Shown: positions 9,795-16,638 of the stretch, in pieces
Position numbering within the stretch: position 1 is the stretch's first letter
Layout of the letters: every line of letters begins with the position of its first letter
DNA from: Bacteroidota bacterium
GTDB lineage: Bacteria; Bacteroidota; Bacteroidia; Bacteroidales; JAGNHN01
Assembly: GCA_022710185.1 (NCBI GenBank)
Contig: JAKLHK010000025.1
Span: 1 to 43,142, forward strand
Direction: 5' to 3'
DNA length: 43,142 nucleotides
Made by a program: the position numbers and the translations under genes
The notes under the pieces: model-generated
Told to the model about the DNA's origin: nothing
Seen by the model: the letters and a program-made list of their open reading frames with translations, nothing else
The model's database searches: none

Positions 9795-9867
9795 GGTTCC
9801 GTAGCTCAGTGGATAGAGCAACAGCCTTCTAAGCTGTGGGTCGCAGGTTCGAATCCTGCCGGAATCG
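9795..9867 (+). tRNA. tRNA-Arg (anticodon TCT)
   Basis: Acceptor GGTTCCG/CGGAATC (one G-T pair), anticodon stem ACAGC/GCTGT with loop CTTCTAA, T arm GCAGG-TTCGAAT-CCTGC, discriminator G. It is followed within about 10 nt by a perfect palindrome. Confidence 0.95.
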
Positions 9868-9877
9868 CTTGATGACC

Positions 9878-9910
9878 AAATCCCGCCGGCATGCCGGCGG
9901 GATTTTTCAT
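9878..9910 (+). terminator. Palindromic terminator after tRNA-Arg
   Basis: A 28-bp perfect palindrome at 9878-9905, centred on GCATGC with CCCGCCGG/CCGGCGGG arms, running into ATTTTT. It lies 11 nt after the tRNA and fits an intrinsic terminator usable on either strand. Confidence 0.7.
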
Positions 9911-9955
9911 TTCCGGGCAAAGCAAGTTCACTTGCATTTGCCCGGAAATGAAAAA
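9903..9955. repeat. Long inverted repeat (19-bp arms with inner 6-bp stem)
   Basis: Arm TTTTTCATTTCCGGGCAAA at 9903-9921 is matched perfectly by its complement at 9937-9955. Inside is a second perfect stem GCAAGT/ACTTGC with a 2-nt loop, separated from the outer stem by one unpaired A. It overlaps the preceding terminator by its T-tract. Confidence 0.85.
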
Positions 9956-9956
9956 T

Positions 9957-10087
9957 CCGGGATGCGAGCGCAGCGAGCAGCCGGGATCTGGTCCACTGCA
10001 CGGATGAGCAAGGATCACGAAGTCATCCTGCCGGGATGCGAGCGCAGCGAGCAGCCGGGATCTGGTCCACTGCACGGATGAGCAAGG
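9957..10087. repeat. 57-bp perfect direct duplication
   Basis: Copies at 9957-10013 and 10031-10087 are identical over 57 bp and separated by 17 bp. Each contains the near-palindromic GCGAGCGCAGCGAGC segment. Reading frames through it yield low-information peptides such as CERSEQPGSG, so it looks like a dispersed non-coding repeat, not a gene. Confidence 0.9.
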
Positions 10088-10105
10088 CGAAATGCTATAT
10101 GATTT

Positions 10106-10126
10106 TTCAACCATCAACCATCCACT
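10106..10126. repeat. Heptamer repeat downstream of the type B T9SS gene
   Basis: TTCAACC, ATCAACC and ATCCACT run in phase at 10106-10126, right at the stop codon of the minus-strand gene. The same kind of sequence lies at the 3' end of the C10 protease gene near 16620. Confidence 0.6.
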
Positions 10127-11243
10127 ACCTCACCACCACCACCATCCCCGTCCTACGGTACATCTGCCACCCCATCCTTACATGCACCCCATACTCCAGC
10201 ACCCAGGGATAAACCCCCACAGGAACAGGCCGTCCCGCAGCCAGGCCATCCCAGTGCTCCCCGGGCTGATGGGCGGTGAACACGGGCATTCCCAAACGAT
10301 CGTAAACGCTGAATTCCATCCTGACCACGCTCCCCCGGAATACCGGCCCGAAACGGTCGTTCAGGCCATCCCCGTCCGGACTGAAGGCGTTGGGGACGTA
10401 TACCGAGGCCTCCTCCCAAATGCGATAGGTCTGGTACCAGGGGCATACAGCTGCGCTGTCCCTTACAAGTACTGTGTAAGTAATGTCCTCCTGGAAGGTG
10501 AGGAGGGGAGAGGGACACTCCACGCAGCTCAAGCCCTCGGGAGGGCTCCACAACCAGTGGTCGCCCTGCCCGGCCTTCAGCCGCAGGGTGTCGCCCGGCT
10601 GTAAGGTATGGTCCAGCATATGCTGGGAGGTGGTGCTCAGGCTGAGCCTCAGGTTGTCCACCACCACGGTGCCGAAATACTCCGGCATCCCTTCCCAATC
10701 GGCCTCCAGGATGAGGTAACGGTAGTCAGGGGTAGGAGGGGAGAAACGAAGGGAATAGTCGGTCCACAGCGTCTGTTCCACCGGGCCGAAACTCGCCAGG
10801 AGCAGGTCGCGACGGCAGGTTTCCGTGCCCAGGTATAGGTTGAGGCGCACCGCATGGGCATAAGATATCCAACCCACTTCGCTGTCGTGCCCGCAATCCT
10901 CGCAGGTGGCCAGAGCCACCCTCAGTTCATAGCACTGGTCCGGGCTCAGCGGCTCCTGCAGCTCTGTCTCGCAGTCTTCGGTACTGTTGGCATTCGGTCC
11001 CCAGTCGCCCCGGGTGACCATGCTCAGGTAGGTCCTGCCATCCGCAGCCGGCAGGGTATGGCCCCATACTCCCGGCTGGGTGTCCGGCGTGCTGCGCGGA
11101 TCGCAGGGGTTCCACCCGGGCGGAGCCTGGTGCATCACCACCGGGCCCTCGAAAGAAGGATTCGAAAGGTACTGTGCGCTACCCATGCCCGGAAAAAACA
11201 TCAGCAGTGATACCGCTCCGTATGTCAGGTGCCGGAGGATCAT
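10125..11243 (-). CDS. Secreted protein with T9SS type B (CHU_C / gliding motility-associated) sorting domain
   Basis: About 372 residues from the ATG at 11243 (MILRHLTYGAVSLLMFFPGMG), which gives a clean 24-residue signal peptide ending at GSAQ. An in-frame ATG 21 bp upstream at 11264 lies in a heptamer repeat and is less likely. The middle region (SNPSFEGPV, then CYELRVALATCEDCG and a beta-rich stretch) resembles a carbohydrate-binding or jelly-roll module but is not assigned. The last 85 residues, starting near PNAFSPDGDGLNDRF, are a CHU_C-type sorting domain, so the protein is probably exported by T9SS and fixed to the cell surface. It is transcribed away from the C10 protease gene across a repeat-rich spacer. 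Confidence 0.85.
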   Translation of the reverse strand: MILRHLTYGAVSLLMFFPGMGSAQYLSNPSFEGPVVMHQAPPGWNPCDPRSTPDTQPGVWGHTLPAADGRTYLSMVTRGDWGPNANSTEDCETELQEPLSPDQCYELRVALATCEDCGHDSEVGWISYAHAVRLNLYLGTETCRRDLLLASFGPVEQTLWTDYSLRFSPPTPDYRYLILEADWEGMPEYFGTVVVDNLRLSLSTTSQHMLDHTLQPGDTLRLKAGQGDHWLWSPPEGLSCVECPSPLLTFQEDITYTVLVRDSAAVCPWYQTYRIWEEASVYVPNAFSPDGDGLNDRFGPVFRGSVVRMEFSVYDRLGMPVFTAHQPGEHWDGLAAGRPVPVGVYPWVLEYGVHVRMGWQMYRRTGMVVVVR

Positions 11244-11263
11244 AAGGTGAAGATACGAAATCA

Positions 11264-11298
11264 ATGCTCAGGGCTCAATGCTCAGTGCTCAACGCTCA
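11264..11298. repeat. Five tandem NNGCTCA heptamers
   Basis: ATGCTCA, GGGCTCA, ATGCTCA, GTGCTCA, ACGCTCA in strict 7-bp phase. Positions 3-7 are invariant (GCTCA) and positions 1-2 vary. It lies in the divergent promoter region between two secreted-protein genes. Confidence 0.85.
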
Positions 11299-11340
11299 AC
11301 ATCGCCTCCCGGATTACCCGTCTTCATCTCGACAAAACCA

Positions 11341-11403
11341 GTCCCACGTCCCTTGTCCCTTGTCCCTTGTCCCTTGTCCCTTGTCCCTTGTCCCTTGTCC
11401 ATT
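11341..11403. repeat. Tandem GTCCCTT heptamer microsatellite (nine units)
   Basis: Seven perfect GTCCCTT units at 11348-11396, flanked by one imperfect unit on each side (GTCCCAC and GTCCATT). A perfect run of short units like this is prone to slippage. It lies 35 bp upstream of the C10 protease start. Confidence 0.95.
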
Positions 11404-11417
11404 CCTTACTATATTAG
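11388..11417 (+). promoter_or_regulatory. Candidate promoter of the first C10 protease, -33 inside the microsatellite
   Basis: TATATTAG at 11410-11417 matches TAnnTTTG at all fixed positions but one. A TTG at 11388-11390 lies 19 bp upstream and is part of the last perfect GTCCCTT unit. Every repeat unit provides a TTG, so unit number would mainly change the upstream DNA, not the core spacing. Confidence 0.4.
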
Positions 11418-11437
11418 TACTCCCATATCGCACCATT

Positions 11438-13570
11438 ATGAAACGTCGTCCCCATACCCACCTTCTTTCACTCGCACTCACACTCACTCTCGCACTCACC
11501 ATCCCATCCCTCCTCCTCGCCGGTCCCGTGGGCCGCAGTCAGGCAGCCCAGGCAGCCCAGTCCTTTCTTGCCAGCCGCCCGCTGAATCAGGACGCTGACC
11601 TTTCCTTCACGCTGTCAGGGCTGGCGGAGGTACGGACCCGGAGCGGGAGACCCCTGCTCTACATCTTCGACCTCCAGCCCACCGGATGGGTCATGGTGTC
11701 GGGCTCCGATGCGGCCTTCCCCGTACCGGCATACAGCTACGAAGGCAAATGGTCCCCGGATCAGGTGCCTGAAGCCATGCAGCTCTGGCTGGGCTCCTAC
11801 GAAGCCCAGGTCGCCGACGCCCTGAACAATGACGCCAGGGATGCCGCCCATCCAGCATGGCAGCAGCTCAGTCTGGGGAATCCCGGAAGCAAGGCAGGAT
11901 ACCGAGGGGTGCTGCCCCTGCTCACCTCAAACTGGGACCAGGGCTACCCTTACAACCAGCAATGTCCTTCCGATCCGGGCGGGGTAGCCGGTCATGCCGT
12001 TACAGGTTGCGTGGCCACCGCCTGCGCCCAGCTGATGTATTATTTCCGGCATCCAAGGCAGGGGAGCGGTTCCTATACCTATTATCACCCGGTGTATGAT
12101 ACCATTTCCATGGACTTCTCCTCTGCTACCTATGAATGGGAGGCCATGACAGACCAGACTACCGTGTACAATGAGGAGATCGCGGAGATTTCTTACCACT
12201 TCGGTGTGGCCGTGGACATGGTGTACGGCCCCTCCAGCTCGGGGATGTACAACCACAAGGCCGCCTACGCCCTGCGCACCCACTTCGGTTACAGCCCCGA
12301 AACGGAATATGTATTCCGGGATACTACAACCATGGACTGGGACAGCCTGCTGCTCTCGCACATCGACCGTAAGATCCCGATGTACTACGCCGGATGGGCA
12401 GCTCCGGGTTCCCAGAGCGGGCATGCCTTTATCGCCGACGGGTATGAAGTGACACCCCAGGGCAAGCATTACCATTTCAACTGGGGATGGGGAGGGACAC
12501 TCAACGGCTATTTCTATACCAACAACCTTACCCCGGGCGGTTCCCAGTTCAGCTTCATGCAGGAACTTATCGTGAATGCCTATCCGGATACCCTTAGCCA
12601 GACCTACCCGGCCTATTGCAGCGGCCCGGATACCCTGACCTCCCGGGCCGGCACTATCGACGACGGCAGCGGCCCCGCCCGCGACTACCTGAACGGGGCC
12701 AGCTGCAGCTGGCTCATCCGCCCCCAATGGGACCCCTACGATTCCATACAATACCTGATCTTCCGCTTCAAACGCATGGATACCGAGCCGGGAACCGATA
12801 TCGTGAAGGTCTATGACGGGCCCACCACCAGCTATCCCCTGATAGGCAGTTTCTCGGGAACCAACCTCCCGGCCATGTTCATTTCTACCGGAAACCAGGC
12901 CCTCGTTACCTTCACAGCCGATGCCCAGAACGAGGCCGCCGGCTTCTTCCTGGGCTATGAGTCAGTGGAACCCGACTACTGCAACAGCCTCCTTCAGGTC
13001 AACGCCACCAGCGGCAGCCTGGGCGATGGCAGCGGGGACAAGTTCTACAACAACGGAACGCTCTGCCGCTGGCTCATCCAGCCCCCCGGGGCCGTGAACG
13101 TCACGGCCCACTTCACCTCCTTCCAGACCCAACAGGGCAAGGACCAGCTCAAGGTATACGACTACGGCACCCAGACCCTGCTCGGGACCTTTAGCGGGAA
13201 CACCCTTCCTCCGGTACAGGTGGCGAACAGCGGTGCGATGTACCTGGAGTTCTCTACCGATGGGGATGTCCGTGGACAGGGTTGGGAACTGGATTTCATA
13301 GCCGGAGGCGCCGGTTTGGATGAACGCCCGGAAGAACATTTGTTGGTCTGGCCTAACCCAGGCGATGGACAGGTTTACGTGAAACTGCATTCAGCCACAG
13401 CCCTGCTTTCCATTTATGATGCCAGGGGAGCTGAAGTCGGATTGAAGCATACCTGCATCAATGGCGATGTGGTATCCTTCGACCTATCCCATTTGCCTGC
13501 CGGATTGTACCTTCTGGTGGCGAATGACGGGGATCAGGTGCTGCACCAGCGGCTGGTCGTCAGGAAGTAG
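11438..13570 (+). CDS. C10 family (streptopain-like) cysteine protease with two CUB domains and T9SS type A tail
   Basis: About 710 residues. The ATG at 11438 is chosen because it opens a signal peptide (MKRRPHTHLLSLALTLTLAL). The longer frame from 11264 only reads through microsatellites. A propeptide-like region (about 30-150) precedes the papain-fold C10 domain. The catalytic Cys is in TGCVATACAQLMYY (Cys191), the catalytic His in SGHAFIADGY (His329), followed by the WGWGG motif. Two CUB-type beta-sandwich domains follow (about 388-510 and 512-625), each opening with a Cys and GT-x-DGSG. The last about 75 residues (VWPNPGDG...LPAGLYLLV) are a type A T9SS sorting domain. Expected role: extracellular or surface protein degradation. 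It is one of three such genes in the window. Confidence 0.92.
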   Translation: MKRRPHTHLLSLALTLTLALTIPSLLLAGPVGRSQAAQAAQSFLASRPLNQDADLSFTLSGLAEVRTRSGRPLLYIFDLQPTGWVMVSGSDAAFPVPAYSYEGKWSPDQVPEAMQLWLGSYEAQVADALNNDARDAAHPAWQQLSLGNPGSKAGYRGVLPLLTSNWDQGYPYNQQCPSDPGGVAGHAVTGCVATACAQLMYYFRHPRQGSGSYTYYHPVYDTISMDFSSATYEWEAMTDQTTVYNEEIAEISYHFGVAVDMVYGPSSSGMYNHKAAYALRTHFGYSPETEYVFRDTTTMDWDSLLLSHIDRKIPMYYAGWAAPGSQSGHAFIADGYEVTPQGKHYHFNWGWGGTLNGYFYTNNLTPGGSQFSFMQELIVNAYPDTLSQTYPAYCSGPDTLTSRAGTIDDGSGPARDYLNGASCSWLIRPQWDPYDSIQYLIFRFKRMDTEPGTDIVKVYDGPTTSYPLIGSFSGTNLPAMFISTGNQALVTFTADAQNEAAGFFLGYESVEPDYCNSLLQVNATSGSLGDGSGDKFYNNGTLCRWLIQPPGAVNVTAHFTSFQTQQGKDQLKVYDYGTQTLLGTFSGNTLPPVQVANSGAMYLEFSTDGDVRGQGWELDFIAGGAGLDERPEEHLLVWPNPGDGQVYVKLHSATALLSIYDARGAEVGLKHTCINGDVVSFDLSHLPAGLYLLVANDGDQVLHQRLVVRK

Positions 13571-13707
13571 AGTTAGAGAGGAATATTGCAATCCTATCCA
13601 AGCCCGGTCCGAGAAGTCCATCCCTCCAATCCTGCTCAGGGTGGATTACTTTCGTAAACCTGACGAGGTCCGCCCGGCCTGAGGGCAAAAAACGAATCAT
13701 CCTTAAA

Positions 13708-14154
13708 TCAAGCGATCTGCTCTCCCGGGAAGATCAGATCCTTCCGCTTCTCCATGCATTCGGTGAGCTTCTTCTTGAACTTCCAGCAGGTCATCTGGCG
13801 CAGGTCGAGCGTGCGGGCCAGCTCATGGGACGAGATGCCCTCATCCTGGCAAACCTGGTATGTGATCCGGAAGGCGTCGGGCAGGTGGATCTTGCATCGA
13901 TGAAAGATGGTGTGGGCCGTGGCAGACTCTTCTGCCTTGCATCGGGTGCAGCGGCGTGAATAGGGCGTCTTGCCGCTGCAATAGTTGGTATGCCCGCACT
14001 TACGGCACACAAAGCCCTCCCTCCATTTGACTTCCGCCAGCAAGGCCAGGCATTCCTCCTCGGAGGAGAATCTTCCCTGAAAGTTATGGATGTCCAGTTT
14101 CCTGAACATAGATTCCAGGGGAAGTGCCGGGATAGAGGGTTCGTTCGGGGTCAT
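13708..14154 (-). CDS. Orphan transposase-type zinc-ribbon protein (IS1595-like N-terminal domain only)
   Basis: 148 residues. It contains a zinc ribbon, CRKCGHTNY...CTRCKAEES (two CxxC pairs, about residues 50-80), like the N-terminal domain of IS1595-family transposases, followed by a helix-turn-helix-like region (GISSHELARTLDLRQMTCW). The DDE catalytic domain is absent, and I see no terminal inverted repeats or target duplication nearby, so it is not a working insertion sequence as it stands. It could be a remnant, or a domesticated DNA-binding protein as suggested by its intact frame and its own -7 element. It converges with the C10 gene and diverges from the thioredoxin lipoprotein gene. 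Confidence 0.75.
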   Translation of the reverse strand: MTPNEPSIPALPLESMFRKLDIHNFQGRFSSEEECLALLAEVKWREGFVCRKCGHTNYCSGKTPYSRRCTRCKAEESATAHTIFHRCKIHLPDAFRITYQVCQDEGISSHELARTLDLRQMTCWKFKKKLTECMEKRKDLIFPGEQIA

Positions 14155-14170
14155 GGGTGGCTTGCTGCGG

Positions 14171-14178
14171 CAAAATTA
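14171..14178 (-). promoter_or_regulatory. -7 element of the zinc-ribbon gene
   Basis: Reading the minus strand, TAATTTTG matches TAnnTTTG perfectly, 17 bp before the start codon. No TTG is seen at the usual distance upstream. Confidence 0.45.
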
Positions 14179-14222
14179 AAAAAAATAGTGATACTAAAGC
14201 GATTTATGTATTCAGATTGTTG

Positions 14223-14230
14223 TATCTTTG
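14223..14230 (+). promoter_or_regulatory. -7 element of the thioredoxin lipoprotein gene
   Basis: TATCTTTG, a perfect TAnnTTTG match, 28 bp before the chosen ATG. The -33 TTG is not at the usual distance. Confidence 0.55.
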
Positions 14231-14258
14231 CAACGCAAATCAAAAAGCTATGGTCCGC

Positions 14259-14837
14259 ATGAAGAAAAACATAATTGCCCTGATGGCCGTATCCAGCCTG
14301 TTCCTCTTTGCCTGCGGTTCGGGTTCTGCCAATGGGGAGACCGGGAATACCGGGAACCCTGAGATGGCCCAGTCGGCCACCGATGCTCCCGTGGCCGAAG
14401 GAGGGGAAGCACCCGCATCGAACCCTCAGGGGGGGGCGACCTCTGGCCAGGGGAAGGTGGTCCACCTGAAGGCCGCCGAATTCAAGGAGTTGGTGTTCAA
14501 CTATGAGAAGAATCCTCAGAGCTGGGTGTTCGAAGGGGAGAAGCCCTGCATCGTCGACTTCTATGCGGATTGGTGCAAGCCATGCAAGCTGATCGCCCCC
14601 ATCATGGAGGAGCTGGCGGTGAAGTACGCCGGACAGATCGATATATATAAGGTGAATACCGACAACGAGCGTGAGCTGGCCTCGGTTTTCGGCATCCGCA
14701 GCATCCCCTCGGTCCTCTTCGTGCCCGCTTCCGGGCGCCCGCAGATGACTCAGGGTGCCCTGCCTAAGGAGACCTTCGAAGAGGTGATCCAGAACTTCCT
14801 GCTGAACCCCAACCCCGAAGGGGCCTCCGCCCAGTAA
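14259..14837 (+). CDS. Thioredoxin-fold lipoprotein (CKPC active site)
   Basis: 192 residues from the ATG at 14259, which opens a lipoprotein signal peptide (MKKNIIALMAVSSLFLFACG, lipobox LFAC). An ATG nine bases upstream would add MVR. A low-complexity Ser/Gly/Ala/Glu linker (about 21-70) precedes a thioredoxin domain with the redox motif WCKPCK (Cys106, Cys109) and the cis-Pro loop RSIPS. It should work outside the inner membrane as a disulfide reductase or in electron delivery. The domain is closely similar to the next gene's product (shared FNYEKN, PCI-DFYADWC, IYKV-T, FGIRSIPS, GALPK), pointing to tandem duplication with relocation of one copy. CKPC replaces the usual CGPC. Confidence 0.9.
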   Translation: MKKNIIALMAVSSLFLFACGSGSANGETGNTGNPEMAQSATDAPVAEGGEAPASNPQGGATSGQGKVVHLKAAEFKELVFNYEKNPQSWVFEGEKPCIVDFYADWCKPCKLIAPIMEELAVKYAGQIDIYKVNTDNERELASVFGIRSIPSVLFVPASGRPQMTQGALPKETFEEVIQNFLLNPNPEGASAQ

Positions 14838-14864
14838 TCTGCATTCAGACATACATCATACACC

Positions 14865-14892
14865 TCTCACTTTTCACTTATCACTTTTCACT
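14865..14892. repeat. Four tandem NNTCACT heptamers before trxA
   Basis: TCTCACT, TTTCACT, TATCACT, TTTCACT in strict phase, ending 3 bp before the trxA start codon, so this is the mRNA leader or ribosome landing region. Only the first two positions of each unit vary. Confidence 0.8.
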
Positions 14893-14895
14893 CCA

Positions 14896-15261
14896 ATGAC
14901 CGAATACCTCACCAAAGAAACCTTCTTCGAGAAGGTCTTCAATTACGAAAAGAACCAGGAATGGAAGTTCGAAGGCGAACTCCCCTGCATCATTGACTTC
15001 TATGCCGATTGGTGTGGCCCCTGTAAAATGGTGGCCCCCATCCTGGAAGAACTTTCCGAGGAATACAAGGGAAGGATCAATATCTATAAGGTGGACACCG
15101 AGGCCGAGCAGGAGCTCGCCGCCGCATTCGGCATCCGCAGCATTCCCAGCCTGCTGTTCTGCCCCAAGGACGACCAGCCCCAGATGGCCATGGGCGCCCT
15201 GCCCAAGCAGACCTTCAAGCAGGTGATCGAAGATGTACTGCTGGCTAAGGCTGATGCCTGA
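14896..15261 (+). CDS. trxA: Thioredoxin
   Basis: 121 residues with no signal peptide, hence cytoplasmic. The classic thioredoxin motif WCGPCK (Cys40, Cys43), the cis-Pro loop IRSIPS and the full fold are visible. The N-terminal segment (LTKETFFEKVFNYEKNQEW) is longer than in E. coli thioredoxin and is shared with the lipoprotein copy upstream. The start codon follows a heptamer repeat with no Shine-Dalgarno sequence, as usual in this phylum. It is followed 31 bp later by an intrinsic terminator, so the transcript probably ends here. Confidence 0.93.
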   Translation: MTEYLTKETFFEKVFNYEKNQEWKFEGELPCIIDFYADWCGPCKMVAPILEELSEEYKGRINIYKVDTEAEQELAAAFGIRSIPSLLFCPKDDQPQMAMGALPKQTFKQVIEDVLLAKADA

Positions 15262-15291
15262 TCCGTTCAGTCTGCACTTAAATTCTGATGC

Positions 15292-15322
15292 CATGGCGCG
15301 GGTTTCCTGCGCCATTTTTTTT
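15292..15322 (+). terminator. Intrinsic terminator of trxA
   Basis: Stem ATGGCGC (15293-15299) with GCGCCAT (15309-15315), 9-nt loop, then a run of T. Textbook shape, 31 bp after the trxA stop. Confidence 0.8.
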
Positions 15323-15339
15323 GACATAGGAATGAATCC

Positions 15340-15347
15340 TATATTTG
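15340..15347 (+). promoter_or_regulatory. -7 element of the PLP sulfur amino acid enzyme gene
   Basis: TATATTTG, a perfect TAnnTTTG match, 29 bp before the ATG. A TTGACA lies at 15321, but the TTG-to-TA distance is only 16 bp, so the -33 part is uncertain. Confidence 0.5.
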
Positions 15348-15376
15348 CCGCGACTGAAATAAAACTGTACGAAGAT

Positions 15377-16558
15377 ATGGACCCCAAAAACCTTAGGATC
15401 AACTCCCAGCTTATCCACGCCGGAGAGATCGATGATTGCCTGGGCAGCGCTACCGTGCCCATCTACCAGACCTCCACTTTCCGCTTTCGCAACGTGGATC
15501 ACGGGGCCGCCTGTTTCGCCGGGGAGGACCCCGGGTACATCTATACCCGCATTGGCAACCCTACCATCCAGGCCCTGGAGGAGGCGGTAGCCATACTCGA
15601 ACGTGGGGTCGCCGGCATCGCCACCTCTTCCGGCATGGCCGCCATCACGGCAGTGTACCATGCCTTCCTCGGTGCAGGGGCTCATATCGTTAGCCACGAT
15701 GCCCTCTACGGACCGGCCCGTGGGGTCATGGAGTCTCTTTTTGCCAAGTTTGGGGTGGAATCCACCTATGTGGACACCACAGATCTTGACAATGTAAGGA
15801 AAGCCATACAGCCGAACACGGCATTGATCTATACCGAAACCCCGGCCAACCCCACCATGGGCATTACCGATATCGCCGGTTTGGCTGCGATTGCCAGGGA
15901 ACACCACATTCCGCTCTGTGTGGACAACACCTTTTCGAGCCCGGTGCTGCAGCGACCCCTGGAGCTTGGGGCCGATATCTCCCTGCATTCCATGACCAAG
16001 TTTATTAATGGTCACGCCGACATCGTAGCAGGGATGGTGGTCACCCGCACCCCGGAACACGGCAAACTGGTTCGCAATGTCATGGTTAACATGGGCTCCA
16101 ATATGGATCCCCACCAGGCATACCTGGTGTTGCGCGGGCTCAAGACCCTGGGCATCCGGGTGGAGCGGGCACAGCAGAATGCAATGAAAGTAGCGGAATA
16201 CCTGCAAGCCCATCCCAAGGTGGAATGGATCAAGTATCCCGGATTGTCTTCCCATCCCCAATATGAACTCGCACTACGTCAGATGATGGGGCCGGGGACG
16301 ATGATCAGCTTCGGACTGAAGGGTGGATTGCAGGCCGGAAAAACCCTGATGAACAGTGTTCGCCTTGCCCTGCTTGCAGTATCCCTGGGCGGGGTGGAAA
16401 CGCTCATTCAGCACCCGGCCTCCATGACCCATTCCAAGCTGGGTCCGGAACACCGGGCCAAAGCCGGGATCACTGACGGTCTTGTACGGTTTTCCGTTGG
16501 GATTGAAGATGTGGAGGACATTATCGCCGACCTCGATCAGGCCCTGGAAAAGGTCTAA
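15377..16558 (+). CDS. PLP-dependent Cys/Met metabolism enzyme (methionine gamma-lyase / cystathionine gamma-lyase-synthase family)
   Basis: 393 residues from the ATG at 15377 (MDPKNLRINSQLIHAGE). Upstream in-frame ATGs lie before or inside the promoter. The family signature is clear: YIYTRIGNPT near the N-terminus, SSGMAAI, DNTFSSPVLQRP, and the PLP-binding lysine in SMTKFINGHADIVAG (Lys208), with the C-terminal SVGIEDVEDIIADL. The enzyme acts on methionine, homocysteine, cystathionine or an activated homoserine. The position equal to the catalytic-loop Cys of classical methionine gamma-lyases (YGCT) is YGPA here, so a lyase or synthase on cystathionine or O-acylhomoserine is just as likely. 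It is transcribed alone from its own promoter. Confidence 0.87.
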   Translation: MDPKNLRINSQLIHAGEIDDCLGSATVPIYQTSTFRFRNVDHGAACFAGEDPGYIYTRIGNPTIQALEEAVAILERGVAGIATSSGMAAITAVYHAFLGAGAHIVSHDALYGPARGVMESLFAKFGVESTYVDTTDLDNVRKAIQPNTALIYTETPANPTMGITDIAGLAAIAREHHIPLCVDNTFSSPVLQRPLELGADISLHSMTKFINGHADIVAGMVVTRTPEHGKLVRNVMVNMGSNMDPHQAYLVLRGLKTLGIRVERAQQNAMKVAEYLQAHPKVEWIKYPGLSSHPQYELALRQMMGPGTMISFGLKGGLQAGKTLMNSVRLALLAVSLGGVETLIQHPASMTHSKLGPEHRAKAGITDGLVRFSVGIEDVEDIIADLDQALEKV

Positions 16559-16560
16559 TA

Positions 16561-16637
16561 TTCATGGTTGGTGGTTGATGATTCATTTTTGATATTGATT
16601 TTTCATTTTTCAAAAAATGAACCATCAACCATCAACT
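16561..16637. repeat. Eleven in-phase degenerate heptamers folding into a hairpin between convergent genes
   Basis: The spacer reads in 7-bp steps: TTCATGG, TTGGTGG, TTGATGA, TTCATTT, TTGATAT, TGATTTT, TCATTTT, TCAAAAA, ATGAACC, ATCAACC, ATCAACT. The right part (TCAAAAAATGAACCATCAAC) is nearly the reverse complement of the left part (GTTGATGATTCATTTTTGA), so it can form a long hairpin with T/A-rich flanks. It probably serves as a two-way terminator for the + gene ending at 16558 and the - gene ending at 16639. Confidence 0.7.
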
Positions 16638-16638
16638 A

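Noticed and set aside
9957..10087. 57-bp duplication as a CRISPR array
   Set aside because: Only two copies, one 17-bp spacer, unit too long and no cas genes nearby.
9836..10117. Open frames reading CERSEQPGSG / LRSHPGFF through the 57-bp repeats
   Set aside because: Frames pass through tRNA-Arg, palindromes and duplicated non-coding DNA; no start signal or conserved domain.
11264..11437. Extension of the first C10 protease to an ATG at 11264
   Set aside because: The added segment only translates microsatellite DNA and would bury the signal peptide.
11927..12751. Minus-strand open frame of 274 codons inside the C10 protease gene
   Set aside because: It is antisense to the catalytic domain, whose Cys and His motifs are intact; no recognisable motif on the opposite strand.
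13571..14160. Complete IS1595-type insertion sequence around the zinc-ribbon gene
   Set aside because: No DDE domain, no terminal inverted repeats and no target duplication could be found.
15278..16261. Minus-strand open frame of 327 codons
   Set aside because: Shadow of the PLP enzyme gene and overlapping the trxA terminator.
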